Program-made: the position numbers and the translations under genes
Part shown: one piece after another, positions 53,114-60,739 of the stretch
Layout of the letters: each line of letters opens with the position of its first letter
Position numbering within the stretch: the first letter of the stretch is position 1
Source of the DNA: Salipiger pentaromativorans
GTDB taxonomy: Bacteria; Pseudomonadota; Alphaproteobacteria; Rhodobacterales; Rhodobacteraceae
Assembly: GCF_024721115.1 (NCBI RefSeq)
Contig: NZ_JAMDHK010000001.1
Span: 204,061 to 268,060 of the forward strand
DNA: 64,000 nucleotides
Direction: 5' to 3'
The notes under the pieces: generated by a model
What the model was told of the DNA's origin: nothing
What the model saw: the letters and a program-made list of their open reading frames with translations, nothing else
Database searches by the model: none

Positions 53114-54286
53114 TCAGCCGACCTGCCGCCCGTGGCTCCAGACACCCCGGATCACCGGCACCCCGTCGAGATGCGTGACCCGCACCAGATCGGCGAAAAG
53201 CCCCTTGGCGATCACCCCGCGATCGTCGAGCCCCGTGGCCCGCGCCGGCGCTGCCGTGACCGTGGCCACCGCGCGCGGCAGGTCGCCCCAGAGATCGGCC
53301 AGCTGGAACGCCGCCGTCATCAGCGCCGAGGGCACATAGTCCGACGACAGGATGTCGAGCAGCCCCTTCTCGGCCAGTTCCGCCGCCGCCACATTGCCGG
53401 AATGCGAGCCGCCCCGGATCAGGTTCGGCGCCCCCATCATCACCGCGATGCCGTGATCGTGGCAGGCCCGCGCCGCCTCCACCGTCGTCGGGAACTCGGC
53501 CAGGCGGATGCCATGCGCCGCGCTCACCGCCACATGCTCGGCCGTGGTATCGTCATGGCTGGCCAGCACCGCGCCCAGCCGCTGCGCCGCCGCCACCGCG
53601 CCCGCCTCATGCGCCGCCCCCAGCCGGGCGCGCAGCGCTTTCTGATGCGCCACGTGATCGGCGAATTCGCTTTCCGACAGCCCGTGCTTGCCGCAGACGT
53701 AATCCTTCAGCTTCGAAATATCGCGGAACTGCCGCTGCCCCGGCGTATGGTCCATCAGCGACAGGATACCCACCCGGTCGGCCTCTCCGAACTCCGCCAG
53801 TTCCTCCAGCAGCGTCTCCGAACAGATCTCGGCGCGCAGATGCAGGAAATGGCTGATCCGCAGCATGCCCCTGGCGCGCGCCTGCATCAGTTCGCTGGCC
53901 AGCGCGCGGGCGTATTTGCGGTAATCCGTGCGCCCCTCGACCACCGAACCCGCGCGCATCGCGTCGAACACCGTGGTGATACCCACCGAGGCCAGCTCGC
54001 CGTCATGGGCAAGGATCGCCGCCGCATGCGGCCAGTCGACCTTGGGGCGCGGCTGGATATGGCGTTCGAGATTGTCCGTATGCAGCTCGATCAGCCCCGG
54101 AATCAGCAGATCGCCGCCGCAATCCACCGCGCCCATGGGCGCCGCGCCCTGATCCACCGATTGGATCCGCCCGTCGCGGATCAGCACAGAGCCCCGGATC
54201 ACCTCCGTCTCCAGCACGATCCGCGCATTGGCCAGCGCCAGCTCGCCCATGGCCTGCATGTGGCCCACACTCATCTCGCCCATCAT
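53114..54286 (-). CDS. phnM: Ribose 1-methylphosphonate 5-triphosphate diphosphatase PhnM (copy 1)
   Basis: 390 residues. An amidohydrolase-fold metal enzyme that removes pyrophosphate from the C-P lyase intermediate. Metal ligands in LIELHTDNLERHIQPRPKVDW, HDGELASVGITTVFDAM and ASHDDTTAEHV; VMMGAPNLIRGGSHSGNVAAAELAEKGLLDILSSDYVPSALM is the PhnM signature. It is the canonical PhnM. It lies on the same strand as phnG-N but separated from it by DUF1045 on the other strand. Confidence 0.93.
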   Translation of the reverse strand: MMGEMSVGHMQAMGELALANARIVLETEVIRGSVLIRDGRIQSVDQGAAPMGAVDCGGDLLIPGLIELHTDNLERHIQPRPKVDWPHAAAILAHDGELASVGITTVFDAMRAGSVVEGRTDYRKYARALASELMQARARGMLRISHFLHLRAEICSETLLEELAEFGEADRVGILSLMDHTPGQRQFRDISKLKDYVCGKHGLSESEFADHVAHQKALRARLGAAHEAGAVAAAQRLGAVLASHDDTTAEHVAVSAAHGIRLAEFPTTVEAARACHDHGIAVMMGAPNLIRGGSHSGNVAAAELAEKGLLDILSSDYVPSALMTAAFQLADLWGDLPRAVATVTAAPARATGLDDRGVIAKGLFADLVRVTHLDGVPVIRGVWSHGRQVG

Positions 54287-54327
54287 CTGCTCTTTGCTCC
54301 GTCATCATTCCGTGACATGAGGCGCTT

Positions 54328-55023
54328 ATGCCCGCCCCCATGACCGATTATACCCGTTTCGCGATCTACTACGCGCCCGAGCCGGGCGCGTTTGCCGATT
54401 TCTGCGCAAGCTGGCTGGGCTGGGATGCCGCAGCGGGCACCCCGTGCCCGCATCCCGACCTGCCCGGCCTGCCGCTGCCGGTGGCCGAGATCACCGCCAC
54501 CCCGCGCAAATACGGTTTCCATGGCACGCTGAAGCCGCCCTTCCGCCTCACCGGCACCCGCGCCGCGCTGGAGGCGGATCTGGCGGCCCTCGCCCAGCGC
54601 CTCGCCCCGGTCGAGATGCCGGGGCTGACACTCTCGCGGCTCGGCTCGTTCCTGGCGCTCACCCCTCAGGGCGACACCACGGCCTTGGCCGCCCTCGCCG
54701 CCGAAACGGTGCGCGCGCTGGATGCCCACCGCGCGCCGCCCTCCGAGGCCGAGCTGGAGCGCCGCCGCAAGGCGCGGCTCTCGCCCGCGCAGGAAGAGAA
54801 CCTCGCGCGCTGGGGCTACCCTTACGTGATGGAGGAATTCCGCTTCCACCTCACCCTGTCGGGCCGGCTTTCGCCCGAGGATGCCACGCAGACCGCCGAC
54901 GTTCTGGAGCCCGCCCTCGCACCGCTGCTGCCGCGCCCCTTCCGGGTCGCGTCGCTGGTGCTCTTCGGCGAGGCGCCGGACGGGCGCTTCCACATCCTGC
55001 ACCGCTACGCCCTCGCCGGCTGA
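54328..55023 (+). CDS. DUF1045 2H phosphoesterase, phosphonate-associated
   Basis: 231 residues. The 2H phosphoesterase motifs FHGTLK and FHLTLS (His-x-Thr) are present, as in LigT/RNA cyclic phosphodiesterases. DUF1045 proteins occur beside C-P lyase genes and probably process the cyclic ribosyl phosphate made by PhnJ, a role played elsewhere by PhnP (not seen here). It is divergent from phnM (41 bases) and its 3' end overlaps phnN by 19 bases, an unusual convergent overlap. Confidence 0.9.
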   Translation: MPAPMTDYTRFAIYYAPEPGAFADFCASWLGWDAAAGTPCPHPDLPGLPLPVAEITATPRKYGFHGTLKPPFRLTGTRAALEADLAALAQRLAPVEMPGLTLSRLGSFLALTPQGDTTALAALAAETVRALDAHRAPPSEAELERRRKARLSPAQEENLARWGYPYVMEEFRFHLTLSGRLSPEDATQTADVLEPALAPLLPRPFRVASLVLFGEAPDGRFHILHRYALAG

Positions 55024-55547
55024 AGCAGCGCCACAAGCCGCATCACCGCCGCCTCCAGCGCGCCGGAATTGTCGATCTCATGCACCGTCAGCCCCTCGGG
55101 CAGCGACGCGCCGGCCCGTGCCAGCCGCCGCGCAATCTCCTCCGCGCTCTCCCGGCCCCGCCCGGCAAGCCGCTCGGCCAGCACCTCGGGCCGGGCGGTG
55201 ACATGCAGCACCTGCATGCCGGGAAACCGCGCCGCCGCCTGGGTCAGCACGCCCCGCGACAGGTTGCACAACACCGGGTGGCCCTGCGCCAGCGCGCGTT
55301 CCACCGCCACGGGCACGCCATAGCGCAGCCCGTGCGCGGCCCAGTGCAGGGCAAACGCACCCGCCGCCAGCCGCCTGTCGAACACTTCGTCACTGACGCC
55401 CTCGAACTCCTCGCCCCCGGCACTGGCGGGCCGGGTGATCACACGGCGCGCCAGATGCAGCCCCGGCAGCCGCGCCGCAGCCGCCTCCATGAGCGTATCC
55501 TTGCCCACGCCCGAGGGGCCGACAACAGCGTAGAACCGCCCGCTCAC
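55005..55547 (-). CDS. phnN: Ribose 1,5-bisphosphokinase PhnN
   Basis: 180 residues from a GTG start at 55547 that overlaps the phnL stop by 4 bases. The P-loop is VVGPSGVGKDTLM, the guanylate-kinase-like fold of PhnN. It phosphorylates ribose 1,5-bisphosphate to PRPP. The frame continues far upstream on paper, but the start is fixed by the phnL overlap. It is the last phn gene of the operon. Confidence 0.93.
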   Translation of the reverse strand: MSGRFYAVVGPSGVGKDTLMEAAAARLPGLHLARRVITRPASAGGEEFEGVSDEVFDRRLAAGAFALHWAAHGLRYGVPVAVERALAQGHPVLCNLSRGVLTQAAARFPGMQVLHVTARPEVLAERLAGRGRESAEEIARRLARAGASLPEGLTVHEIDNSGALEAAVMRLVALLQPARA

Positions 55548-56227
55548 GCGACCCGCTCCGGCGTGAAGGCGCTCACATCCACCTCGCGGTCGCAGACCCG
55601 CGCCCGCGCCTCCGCATCGTGAAAGATCCCCACGATGGCCGCGCCGCGCGCCTTGGCCTCGAGGATCAGCTCCAGCACCACGCCCCGGTTGGTGGCATCG
55701 AGGCTGGCGGTGGGCTCGTCCAGCAGCATCGCCGGAAACAGATGCGCAAAGCCGCGCGCGATGTTGACCCGCTGCTGCTCGCCGCCCGAAAAGGTCGTGG
55801 GCGACAGCGGCCAGAGCCGCTCCGGCACATTCAGCCGCGCCAACAGCTCTTTCGCCCGCGCCTGCGCCGCCTCCTGCGTGCCGCCCGCCGCCAGCACCGG
55901 CTCGGCCACCACATCGAGCGTCGGCACCCGCGGCACCACCCGCAGGAACTGGCTCACATAGCCCAGCACCTCGCGGCGCATGGTCAGGATGTCGCGCGGC
56001 GCGGCGCGGGCCACATCCACCTCCCCCACCCGGATCGACCCGGCCCCGGCAAGGTAATTGCCGTAGATCATCCGCATCAGCGTGGATTTCCCCGCACCGG
56101 AATTGCCCACCAGCGCCACGCATTCGCCGGGCGCCACCGAGAGCGCCGCCCCCGCCATCACCGGGATCACCGCGCCGCCCTGATTGTGCAGCACAAAGCT
56201 CTTGGAGACACCGCTCAGCTCGATCAT
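55544..56227 (-). CDS. phnL: C-P lyase ABC-type subunit PhnL
   Basis: 227 residues from ATG at 56227. ABC ATPase fold: Walker A LVGNSGAGKSTLM, signature FSGGEQQRVNIARG and Walker B AMLLDEPTASLD. PhnL is required with PhnGHI to make the ribose 1-phosphonate triphosphate. It follows phnK with a 69-base gap and overlaps phnN by 4 bases. Confidence 0.94.
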   Translation of the reverse strand: MIELSGVSKSFVLHNQGGAVIPVMAGAALSVAPGECVALVGNSGAGKSTLMRMIYGNYLAGAGSIRVGEVDVARAAPRDILTMRREVLGYVSQFLRVVPRVPTLDVVAEPVLAAGGTQEAAQARAKELLARLNVPERLWPLSPTTFSGGEQQRVNIARGFAHLFPAMLLDEPTASLDATNRGVVLELILEAKARGAAIVGIFHDAEARARVCDREVDVSAFTPERVA

Positions 56228-56296
56228 GATCTTCTTCTCTTTCCAAATACGCAAAAAAGATCCCGCCGCCGTCGCGACGGCCGGGAGCGCACGCCC

Positions 56297-57067
56297 TCAG
56301 ACCTGCAGCACGCTCGACACCAGCAACTGGGTATAGCCGTGCTGCGGATCGTCCAGCACCTGATCGGTGAGCCCCGTCTCCACCACGCGGCCGCCCTTCA
56401 TCACCATCAGCCGGTCGGCGAGCAGCCGCACCACCGCCAGATCGTGGGTGACGATGATGGCGCTCAGCCCCATCTCGCGCACCAGCCCGCGCAACAGATC
56501 CAGCAGCCGCGCCTGCACCGAGACATCGAGCCCGCCGGTGGGTTCGTCCATGAAGACGAGCCTCGGACCGGTCACGAGATTGCGCGCGATCTGCAAGCGC
56601 TGCTGCATGCCGCCGGAAAAGGCGCGCGGGCGGTCGTCCACCCGGTCGGGAGCGATCTCCACCCGGCCCAGCCAGTCCACCGCCTGCTCCCGGATCTGCC
56701 CGTAATGCCGGGCGCCCACGGCCATCAGCCGCTCGCCGACATTGGCGCCCGCGCTCACCCCCATGCGCAGCCCGTCGCGCGGGTTCTGATGCACGAAGGC
56801 CCAGTCGGTGCGCCCGAGCATCCGCCGCGCGGGTTCGGACATGGTCAGCACATCCTGCGGCCCCTCGGCGCGGGTGTCGAAGATCACTTGGCCCTCATCC
56901 GGCGCCAGATGCCCGGCCAGACAGCTCAGCAGCGTCGATTTGCCCGAGCCGCTCTCGCCCACGATCCCCATCACCTCACCGGGCCAGAGATCGAAGCTCA
57001 CGTCGCCGCAGCCCAGCCGCGCGCCATAGCGTTTGGTGACACCTTTCACCTGCAACAGCGGTGTCAT
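56297..57067 (-). CDS. phnK: C-P lyase ABC-type subunit PhnK
   Basis: 256 residues. Walker A GIVGESGSGKSTLLS, signature FSGGMQQRLQIARN and Walker B LVFMDEPTGGLDVS are as in PhnK, which binds the C-P lyase core complex. TAHHYGQIREQ-like linker stretch and RMLGRTDWAFVHQNPRDGLR are the PhnK-typical blocks. Start overlaps the phnJ stop by 4 bases. Confidence 0.95.
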   Translation of the reverse strand: MTPLLQVKGVTKRYGARLGCGDVSFDLWPGEVMGIVGESGSGKSTLLSCLAGHLAPDEGQVIFDTRAEGPQDVLTMSEPARRMLGRTDWAFVHQNPRDGLRMGVSAGANVGERLMAVGARHYGQIREQAVDWLGRVEIAPDRVDDRPRAFSGGMQQRLQIARNLVTGPRLVFMDEPTGGLDVSVQARLLDLLRGLVREMGLSAIIVTHDLAVVRLLADRLMVMKGGRVVETGLTDQVLDDPQHGYTQLLVSSVLQV

Positions 57068-57942
57068 GCCAGTTCCTCCGCAAGATCCTCGCCCGCAAGC
57101 CGCCCGCGATGGCCCTCGGCCCGCCGCGTGGCGCAGAAATCCGTGTCCGAACAGACAAACATCCGCCCGCCGTCATCATCCACGATGACCTCGTCGAGAT
57201 AGCTCGTCCCGCAACCGCAAAGATCGCAGGGATGATCGGCCTTGCTAGCCTCGAAAGGGTAATCCTCGAAATCGAGGCTCACCACCTGCGTATAGGGCGG
57301 GATCGCATAGATCCGCTGTTCCCGCCCGGCGCCGAAGAGCTGGATCGCGGCGCTTTCCAGCCTGGGGTTGTCGAATTTCGGGATCGGCGACGGGTCCATC
57401 ACATAGCGCCCCTCGACCTTGACCGGATAGGCATAGGCGGTGGAAATCTCGCCGTTATGGGCGATGTCCTCATAGAGCTTCACATGCATGAGCCCGTATT
57501 CTTCGAGCGCGTGCATCTTGCGGGTCTCGGTCTCGCGCGGTTCCAGAAAGCGCAGCGGTTCCGGGATCGGCACCTGATAGACGAGGATCTGCCCCTCGGT
57601 GAGCGGAGCCTCGGGGATGCGGTGGCGGGTCTGGATGACACTGGCCTCCGCCGTATGCTCGGTCACCGCCACCTGCGCGGTGCGCTGAAAGAACTTGCGG
57701 ATCGAGACCGCGTTGGTGGTGTCGTCGGCGCCCTGGTCGATGACCTTGAGCGTATCCGCAGGGGTCAGGCAGGCGGCGGTCACCTGCACGCCGCCGGTGC
57801 CCCAGCCATAGGGCATGGGCATCTCGCGGCTGGCAAAGGGCACCTGATAGCCGGGGATCGCGACGCCCTTGAGGATCGCGCGGCGGATCATCCGCTTGGT
57901 CTGCTCGTCGAGATAGGCGAAATTATAGGCTGTCTCAGTCAT
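57064..57942 (-). CDS. phnJ: Carbon-phosphorus lyase PhnJ
   Basis: 292 residues. The radical-SAM enzyme that breaks the C-P bond of ribose 1-phosphonate 5-phosphate. The cluster Cys are C239, C242 and C264 (CDLC and FVCSDTDFC) and the thiyl Cys is C270, matching the C-x2-C-x21-C-x5-C of E. coli PhnJ (C241, C244, C266, C272). Its start lies inside the preceding DUF559 gene, with an 8-base overlap of the DUF559 stop, so it is coupled to that gene and not to phnI. Confidence 0.97.
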   Translation of the reverse strand: MTETAYNFAYLDEQTKRMIRRAILKGVAIPGYQVPFASREMPMPYGWGTGGVQVTAACLTPADTLKVIDQGADDTTNAVSIRKFFQRTAQVAVTEHTAEASVIQTRHRIPEAPLTEGQILVYQVPIPEPLRFLEPRETETRKMHALEEYGLMHVKLYEDIAHNGEISTAYAYPVKVEGRYVMDPSPIPKFDNPRLESAAIQLFGAGREQRIYAIPPYTQVVSLDFEDYPFEASKADHPCDLCGCGTSYLDEVIVDDDGGRMFVCSDTDFCATRRAEGHRGRLAGEDLAEELA

Positions 57943-58276
57943 CGCTCAGCGCCTCTTCGATGGTTGTCAGCGCGCCCGCGAAATCGGCGCAGACCGCCTC
58001 TTCGGCGAGCCACAGCACGCGCCAGCCGCGGGCCCGCAGCCCGGTATGCATCTCCTGCGCCTCGGCGCGCACGGTCGCGCTGTCGAAAAGCACCACCGCC
58101 AGCCGCGCCTTTGCGCAGATGAAGGGCAACAGCCACGGCCCCACCGGCGCCTGGCGCCGGAACTTCGCACCGCCCAGCTGCCGCCGGCGCAGCGCCTGCC
58201 AGAGCCGCGCCTCCGCCGGTGTCGGCACCTGCCGCAGGATCCGCGCGTCGTAGGTCTGGAAAAAGCTCTGCCGCAT
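57935..58276 (-). CDS. DUF559 (VSR-like endonuclease fold) protein inserted in the phn operon
   Basis: 113 residues from ATG at 58276. It has the DUF559 pattern: LRQVPTPAEARLWQALRRRQLGGAKFRRQAPVGPWLLPFICAKARLAVVLFDSATVRAEAQEMHTGLRARGWRVLWLAEEAV, the PD-(D/E)xK-related fold of small very-short-patch-repair-like nucleases of unclear activity. Its active acidic residues (family D-G-x-x-H and E-x-K region) are partly changed: FICAKARLAVVLFDS has no D-G-x-x-H, so catalysis is doubtful. It sits between phnI and phnJ, which are normally adjacent, with a palindrome pair beside it. Likely an insertion. Confidence 0.82.
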   Translation of the reverse strand: MRQSFFQTYDARILRQVPTPAEARLWQALRRRQLGGAKFRRQAPVGPWLLPFICAKARLAVVLFDSATVRAEAQEMHTGLRARGWRVLWLAEEAVCADFAGALTTIEEALSDD

Positions 58277-58302
58277 ACCCAAGCTTCCGCTGCCGTTCTC
58301 CG

Positions 58303-58340
58303 TCCCCCTCCCAAACCCTCCCCCGATCCGGGGGAGGGCC
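58303..58340. repeat. G/C-run palindrome, left copy
   Basis: CCCTCCCCCG pairs with CGGGGGAGGG with a 3-base loop (58316-58338). It is one arm of an inverted pair that lies in the 170-base gap between DUF559 and phnI. Similar CCCCTCCCC-type palindromes are common dispersed elements in Alphaproteobacteria. Confidence 0.8.
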
Positions 58341-58397
58341 TGATGAAAGGCGATGCCACATGCTGCGGGCGCCATGGTTAATGCCAGGTTGCCAAGC

Positions 58398-58437
58398 CTC
58401 CCTCCCCCTGCAAGGGGGAGGGCTGGGGAGGGGGATG
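58398..58437. repeat. G/C-run palindrome, right copy
   Basis: CCCTCCCCCT pairs with AGGGGGAGGG with a 3-base loop (58400-58422), followed by CTGGGGAGGGGGATG, which mirrors the CCCCCTCCC flank of the left copy. The two copies are in opposite orientation with about 60 bases between them, a BIME-like arrangement. Confidence 0.8.
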
Positions 58438-58449
58438 AGGACAGCCCGG

Positions 58450-59535
58450 TCATTCCGCCGCCTCCCGCATCTCGTCTCCCGCGGCCGCCCGCATCCGGCG
58501 CACAAGCTCAAGCTCGGACTGGAAATCCACGTAATGCGGCAGCTTGATATGTTCGAGAAAGCCGCTCGCCTGGATATTGTCCGCATGCGCCAGCACAAAC
58601 TCCTCGTCCTGCGCCGGCGCGCCCAGATTGTCCTCGCCCAGCTCCTGCCAGCGCAGCGCCCGGTCGACCAGCGCCATGGAGATCGCCTTGCGCTCGGTCT
58701 GCCCGAAGACCAGCCCGTAGCCGCGGGTGAACTGCGGCGGCTCGGTCTTCGAGCCGGCGAACTGGTTCACCGTCTCGCATTCGGTCAGCACCAGCTCACC
58801 GATGCAGATGTCGAAGCCCAGCTCGGGCACCTCCATCTCCACTTCCACCGCGCCGATGCGCAGCTCGCCCACAAACGGGTGGTTGCGCCCGTAACCGCGC
58901 TGGGTGGAATAGGCCATGCCCAGCACGAACCCCTCGTCGCCGCGCGTCAGCGCCTGCAAGCGCAGCGCCCGGTTCGCCGGGTATTCCATCGGCTGCCGCG
59001 TCATATCCGGCGGCGTCTCATCGCCTGCCAACTCGTCCTGGATCAGCCCGTCCCGGTTCAGAAACTCGGTGATCCGCGGCATCGGCGCCTCGGCAGGCGC
59101 GCCCACCGGCGCCTCCGGCAGCGCTCCGTCGGCGGCCAGTTTGAAATCCAGCAGCCGGTGCGTGTAATCGAAGGTCGGTCCCAGCACCTGGCCGCCCGGC
59201 GCATCCTTGAAGGTCGCGCTGATGCGGCGGTCGCAGCGCATCGCGCCGGTGTCCACGGGATGCGAATGACCGATGCGCGGCAGCGTCGTGCGATAGGCGC
59301 GGATCAGGAAAATCGCCTCGATCAGATCGCCCCGCGCCTGCTTGATCGCCAGCGCCGCCAGATCCGGATCGTAAAGCGAGCCCTCGGCCATCACCCGGTT
59401 CACCGCGAGGCTCATCTGCTCGCGGATCTGGTCGAGCCCCAGCTCGGCCACCGCCCTGTCGCCGCGCCGCTCCTCGGCCAGCCACTCATGCGCCGCGTCG
59501 ATGGCGCGCTCACCGCCCTTTACCGCCACATACAT
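58450..59535 (-). CDS. phnI: C-P lyase core subunit PhnI
   Basis: 361 residues. With PhnG, PhnH and PhnJ it forms the C-P lyase core and carries the nucleosidase that makes ribose 1-phosphonate triphosphate from ATP. Family blocks: MYVAVKGGERAIDAAHEWLAEERRGDRAVAELGLDQIREQMSLAVNRVMAEGSLYDPDLAALAIKQARGD and IRAYRTTLPRIGHSHPVDTGAMRCDRRISATFKDAPGGQVLGPTFDYTHRLLDF. It is followed by a 170-base gap with the palindrome pair and DUF559, unlike the usual phnI-phnJ junction. Confidence 0.95.
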   Translation of the reverse strand: MYVAVKGGERAIDAAHEWLAEERRGDRAVAELGLDQIREQMSLAVNRVMAEGSLYDPDLAALAIKQARGDLIEAIFLIRAYRTTLPRIGHSHPVDTGAMRCDRRISATFKDAPGGQVLGPTFDYTHRLLDFKLAADGALPEAPVGAPAEAPMPRITEFLNRDGLIQDELAGDETPPDMTRQPMEYPANRALRLQALTRGDEGFVLGMAYSTQRGYGRNHPFVGELRIGAVEVEMEVPELGFDICIGELVLTECETVNQFAGSKTEPPQFTRGYGLVFGQTERKAISMALVDRALRWQELGEDNLGAPAQDEEFVLAHADNIQASGFLEHIKLPHYVDFQSELELVRRMRAAAGDEMREAAE

Positions 59536-60107
59536 CAGAGCGCCTCCACGATGGTTGTGCGCGGCAGCGCCGCGATCCGGTCGCCCGCCGCAAGGAAACA
59601 GTCCCAGCCCAGCGGGAACAGCGCCCGGTTGGCGCGGAACGCATCGATCTCGGGCAGCGACAGAAACGCCGCCTCGCGGATTCCCGGCCCGGTCAGCCGC
59701 GCGCCCGCCGCCTCCAGGTCCGGCAACTCGGCGATCAGCGTCACCGAGCGGTCGGGATAGTCCGGCGTGCCGATGCGGTAGGCGTCGAGCGGCTTCAGAG
59801 CGTCCCAGCCGCCCAGCGCAAACATCGCCTCGCCCGGCCCCGCCAGCGGCGCGCCGATGTGGAAGGCCACCCAGTCGCGCACAGCGGCCCCGTCGTGCCC
59901 CGGCGCCAGATACAGCGGCGTCTCGCGGTCACAGAGCGTCAGCAGCAGCACCGAGGCCGCCACCGAGACCGGCGCGGGCGCCGCCGCCCCGCTCACCGTG
60001 TGAATGGTTCCCGGCCTTGCCATGGCCTCAAGTGCAACGCGAAAGGCGCGCGCCGCCTCCACCGGCGCCTCGGCGAAGCCGCCGGAAAGCACATCGTCCC
60101 GCATCAC
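59535..60107 (-). CDS. phnH: C-P lyase core subunit PhnH
   Basis: 190 residues. Part of the PhnGHIJ core; MARPGTIHTVSGAAAPAPVSVAASVLLLTLCDRETPLYLAPG is the PhnH signature, and the beta-rich middle (VTLIAELPDLEAAGARLTGPGIREAAFLSLP) is typical. Its stop shares base 59535 with the phnI start, and it overlaps phnG by 4 bases, so translation is coupled. Confidence 0.94.
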   Translation of the reverse strand: MMRDDVLSGGFAEAPVEAARAFRVALEAMARPGTIHTVSGAAAPAPVSVAASVLLLTLCDRETPLYLAPGHDGAAVRDWVAFHIGAPLAGPGEAMFALGGWDALKPLDAYRIGTPDYPDRSVTLIAELPDLEAAGARLTGPGIREAAFLSLPEIDAFRANRALFPLGWDCFLAAGDRIAALPRTTIVEAL

Positions 60108-60559
60108 GCCTCTCCCCGCACCATGGTGAAGAAATCCACCTTCGTCGTCGCCGCCCTGGCCGCCCGCGCCCGGCGCGTCTCGGCCTCCGCCGCCTGCAGC
60201 GGCGCCAGCACCGCCGCGCGCAACTCCCCGGCCCGGTCGCCCTGCATCAGCGCATCGACCAGCGCCGCGCGCTCCGCATGGGCCTTGTCGCGGCCCTGCA
60301 CATAGGCATGACCGACCTCGCCGCTCTCCAGCCGCAGCGCGCAGCGGGTGACCGTCATCTCGCCCAGATTGAACGGCGCCCCGGTGCCGCCCATGCGGCC
60401 CCGCACCATCACGCCGCCCACCTCGGGCACGCGCAGCCAGTCGAAGCCCGGCATCGCGCCGACAGCCTCAAGACACGCCGCCAGACGCGCCGAGGGCGCC
60501 CGGGCCAGCAGCCCCATCCAGCCCTTGCGGGCCTCGTTTCCGACATCCGTCACGCTCAT
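60104..60559 (-). CDS. phnG: C-P lyase core subunit PhnG
   Basis: 151 residues. The first gene of the operon. KGWMGLLARAPSARLAACLEA and FDWLRVPEVGGVMVRGRMGGTGAPFNLGEMTVTRCALRLESGEVGHAYVQGRDKAHAERAALVDALMQ match PhnG, the smallest core subunit. Its stop region overlaps phnH by 4 bases. The regulatory region upstream carries a Pho-box-like repeat and a PhnF-type palindrome. Confidence 0.94.
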   Translation of the reverse strand: MSVTDVGNEARKGWMGLLARAPSARLAACLEAVGAMPGFDWLRVPEVGGVMVRGRMGGTGAPFNLGEMTVTRCALRLESGEVGHAYVQGRDKAHAERAALVDALMQGDRAGELRAAVLAPLQAAEAETRRARAARAATTKVDFFTMVRGEA

Positions 60560-60577
60560 CTGGACAACCTTGCCGAC

Positions 60578-60605
60578 TTGTCTATATTCCTATACAACTA
60601 GACAA
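60578..60605 (-). promoter_or_regulatory. Palindrome in the phnG leader, candidate PhnF operator
   Basis: TTGTCTA and TAGACAA are inverted 7-bp arms separated by 14 bases, and the minus strand also contains a direct pair TTGTCTAG-TTGTATAG. It lies 19 bases upstream of the phnG ATG and just downstream of TATGAT (60606-60611, possible -10). GntR/HutC regulators such as PhnF bind similar TAGAC-containing repeats. Confidence 0.6.
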
Positions 60606-60630
60606 ATCATAGGCCCGACTCGCACCAAAG

Positions 60631-60646
60631 CGCAAGCGGGCTTGCG
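60631..60646. promoter_or_regulatory. Perfect 16-bp palindrome
   Basis: CGCAAGC-GG-GCTTGCG in the phnG-phnF divergent region. Role unknown; operator or RNA hairpin. Confidence 0.5.
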
Positions 60647-60663
60647 TGAAATTTCGATGACAA
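60646..60663 (-). promoter_or_regulatory. Pho-box-like repeat upstream of phnG
   Basis: On the minus strand TTGTCAT-CGAA-ATTTCAC has the 7-4-7 layout of a Pho box; the first half matches CTGTCAT at six of seven positions, the second at five. It lies 87 bases upstream of phnG. PhoB control of phn operons is known in many bacteria. Confidence 0.5.
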
Positions 60664-60666
60664 CCC

Positions 60667-60735
60667 GGCAAGGCAGAGGCAGGCAAAGCAACGTCGGGCG
60701 AGGCAGCTTCAGGCAGAGCAGAGGCAAGGCAAAAC
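60667..60735 (+). repeat. Degenerate GGCA repeats ahead of phnF
   Basis: At least eight GGCA or GCA units, with two similar blocks GGCAAGGCAGAGGCA and GGCAGAGCAGAGGCA in the last 70 bases before phnF. The purine-rich run gives only a poor ribosome site (AGGCAAGG). Confidence 0.6.
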
Positions 60736-60739
60736 AGAG

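Noticed and set aside
58303-58437. Palindromes near phnI as simple terminators
   Set aside because: They form an inverted pair with shared flanks, lack T-runs and lie inside an operon whose downstream genes must be expressed.
60667-60735. GGCA repeats as a CRISPR or iteron array
   Set aside because: Units are degenerate, without spacers or regular spacing, and no cas or replication gene is nearby.
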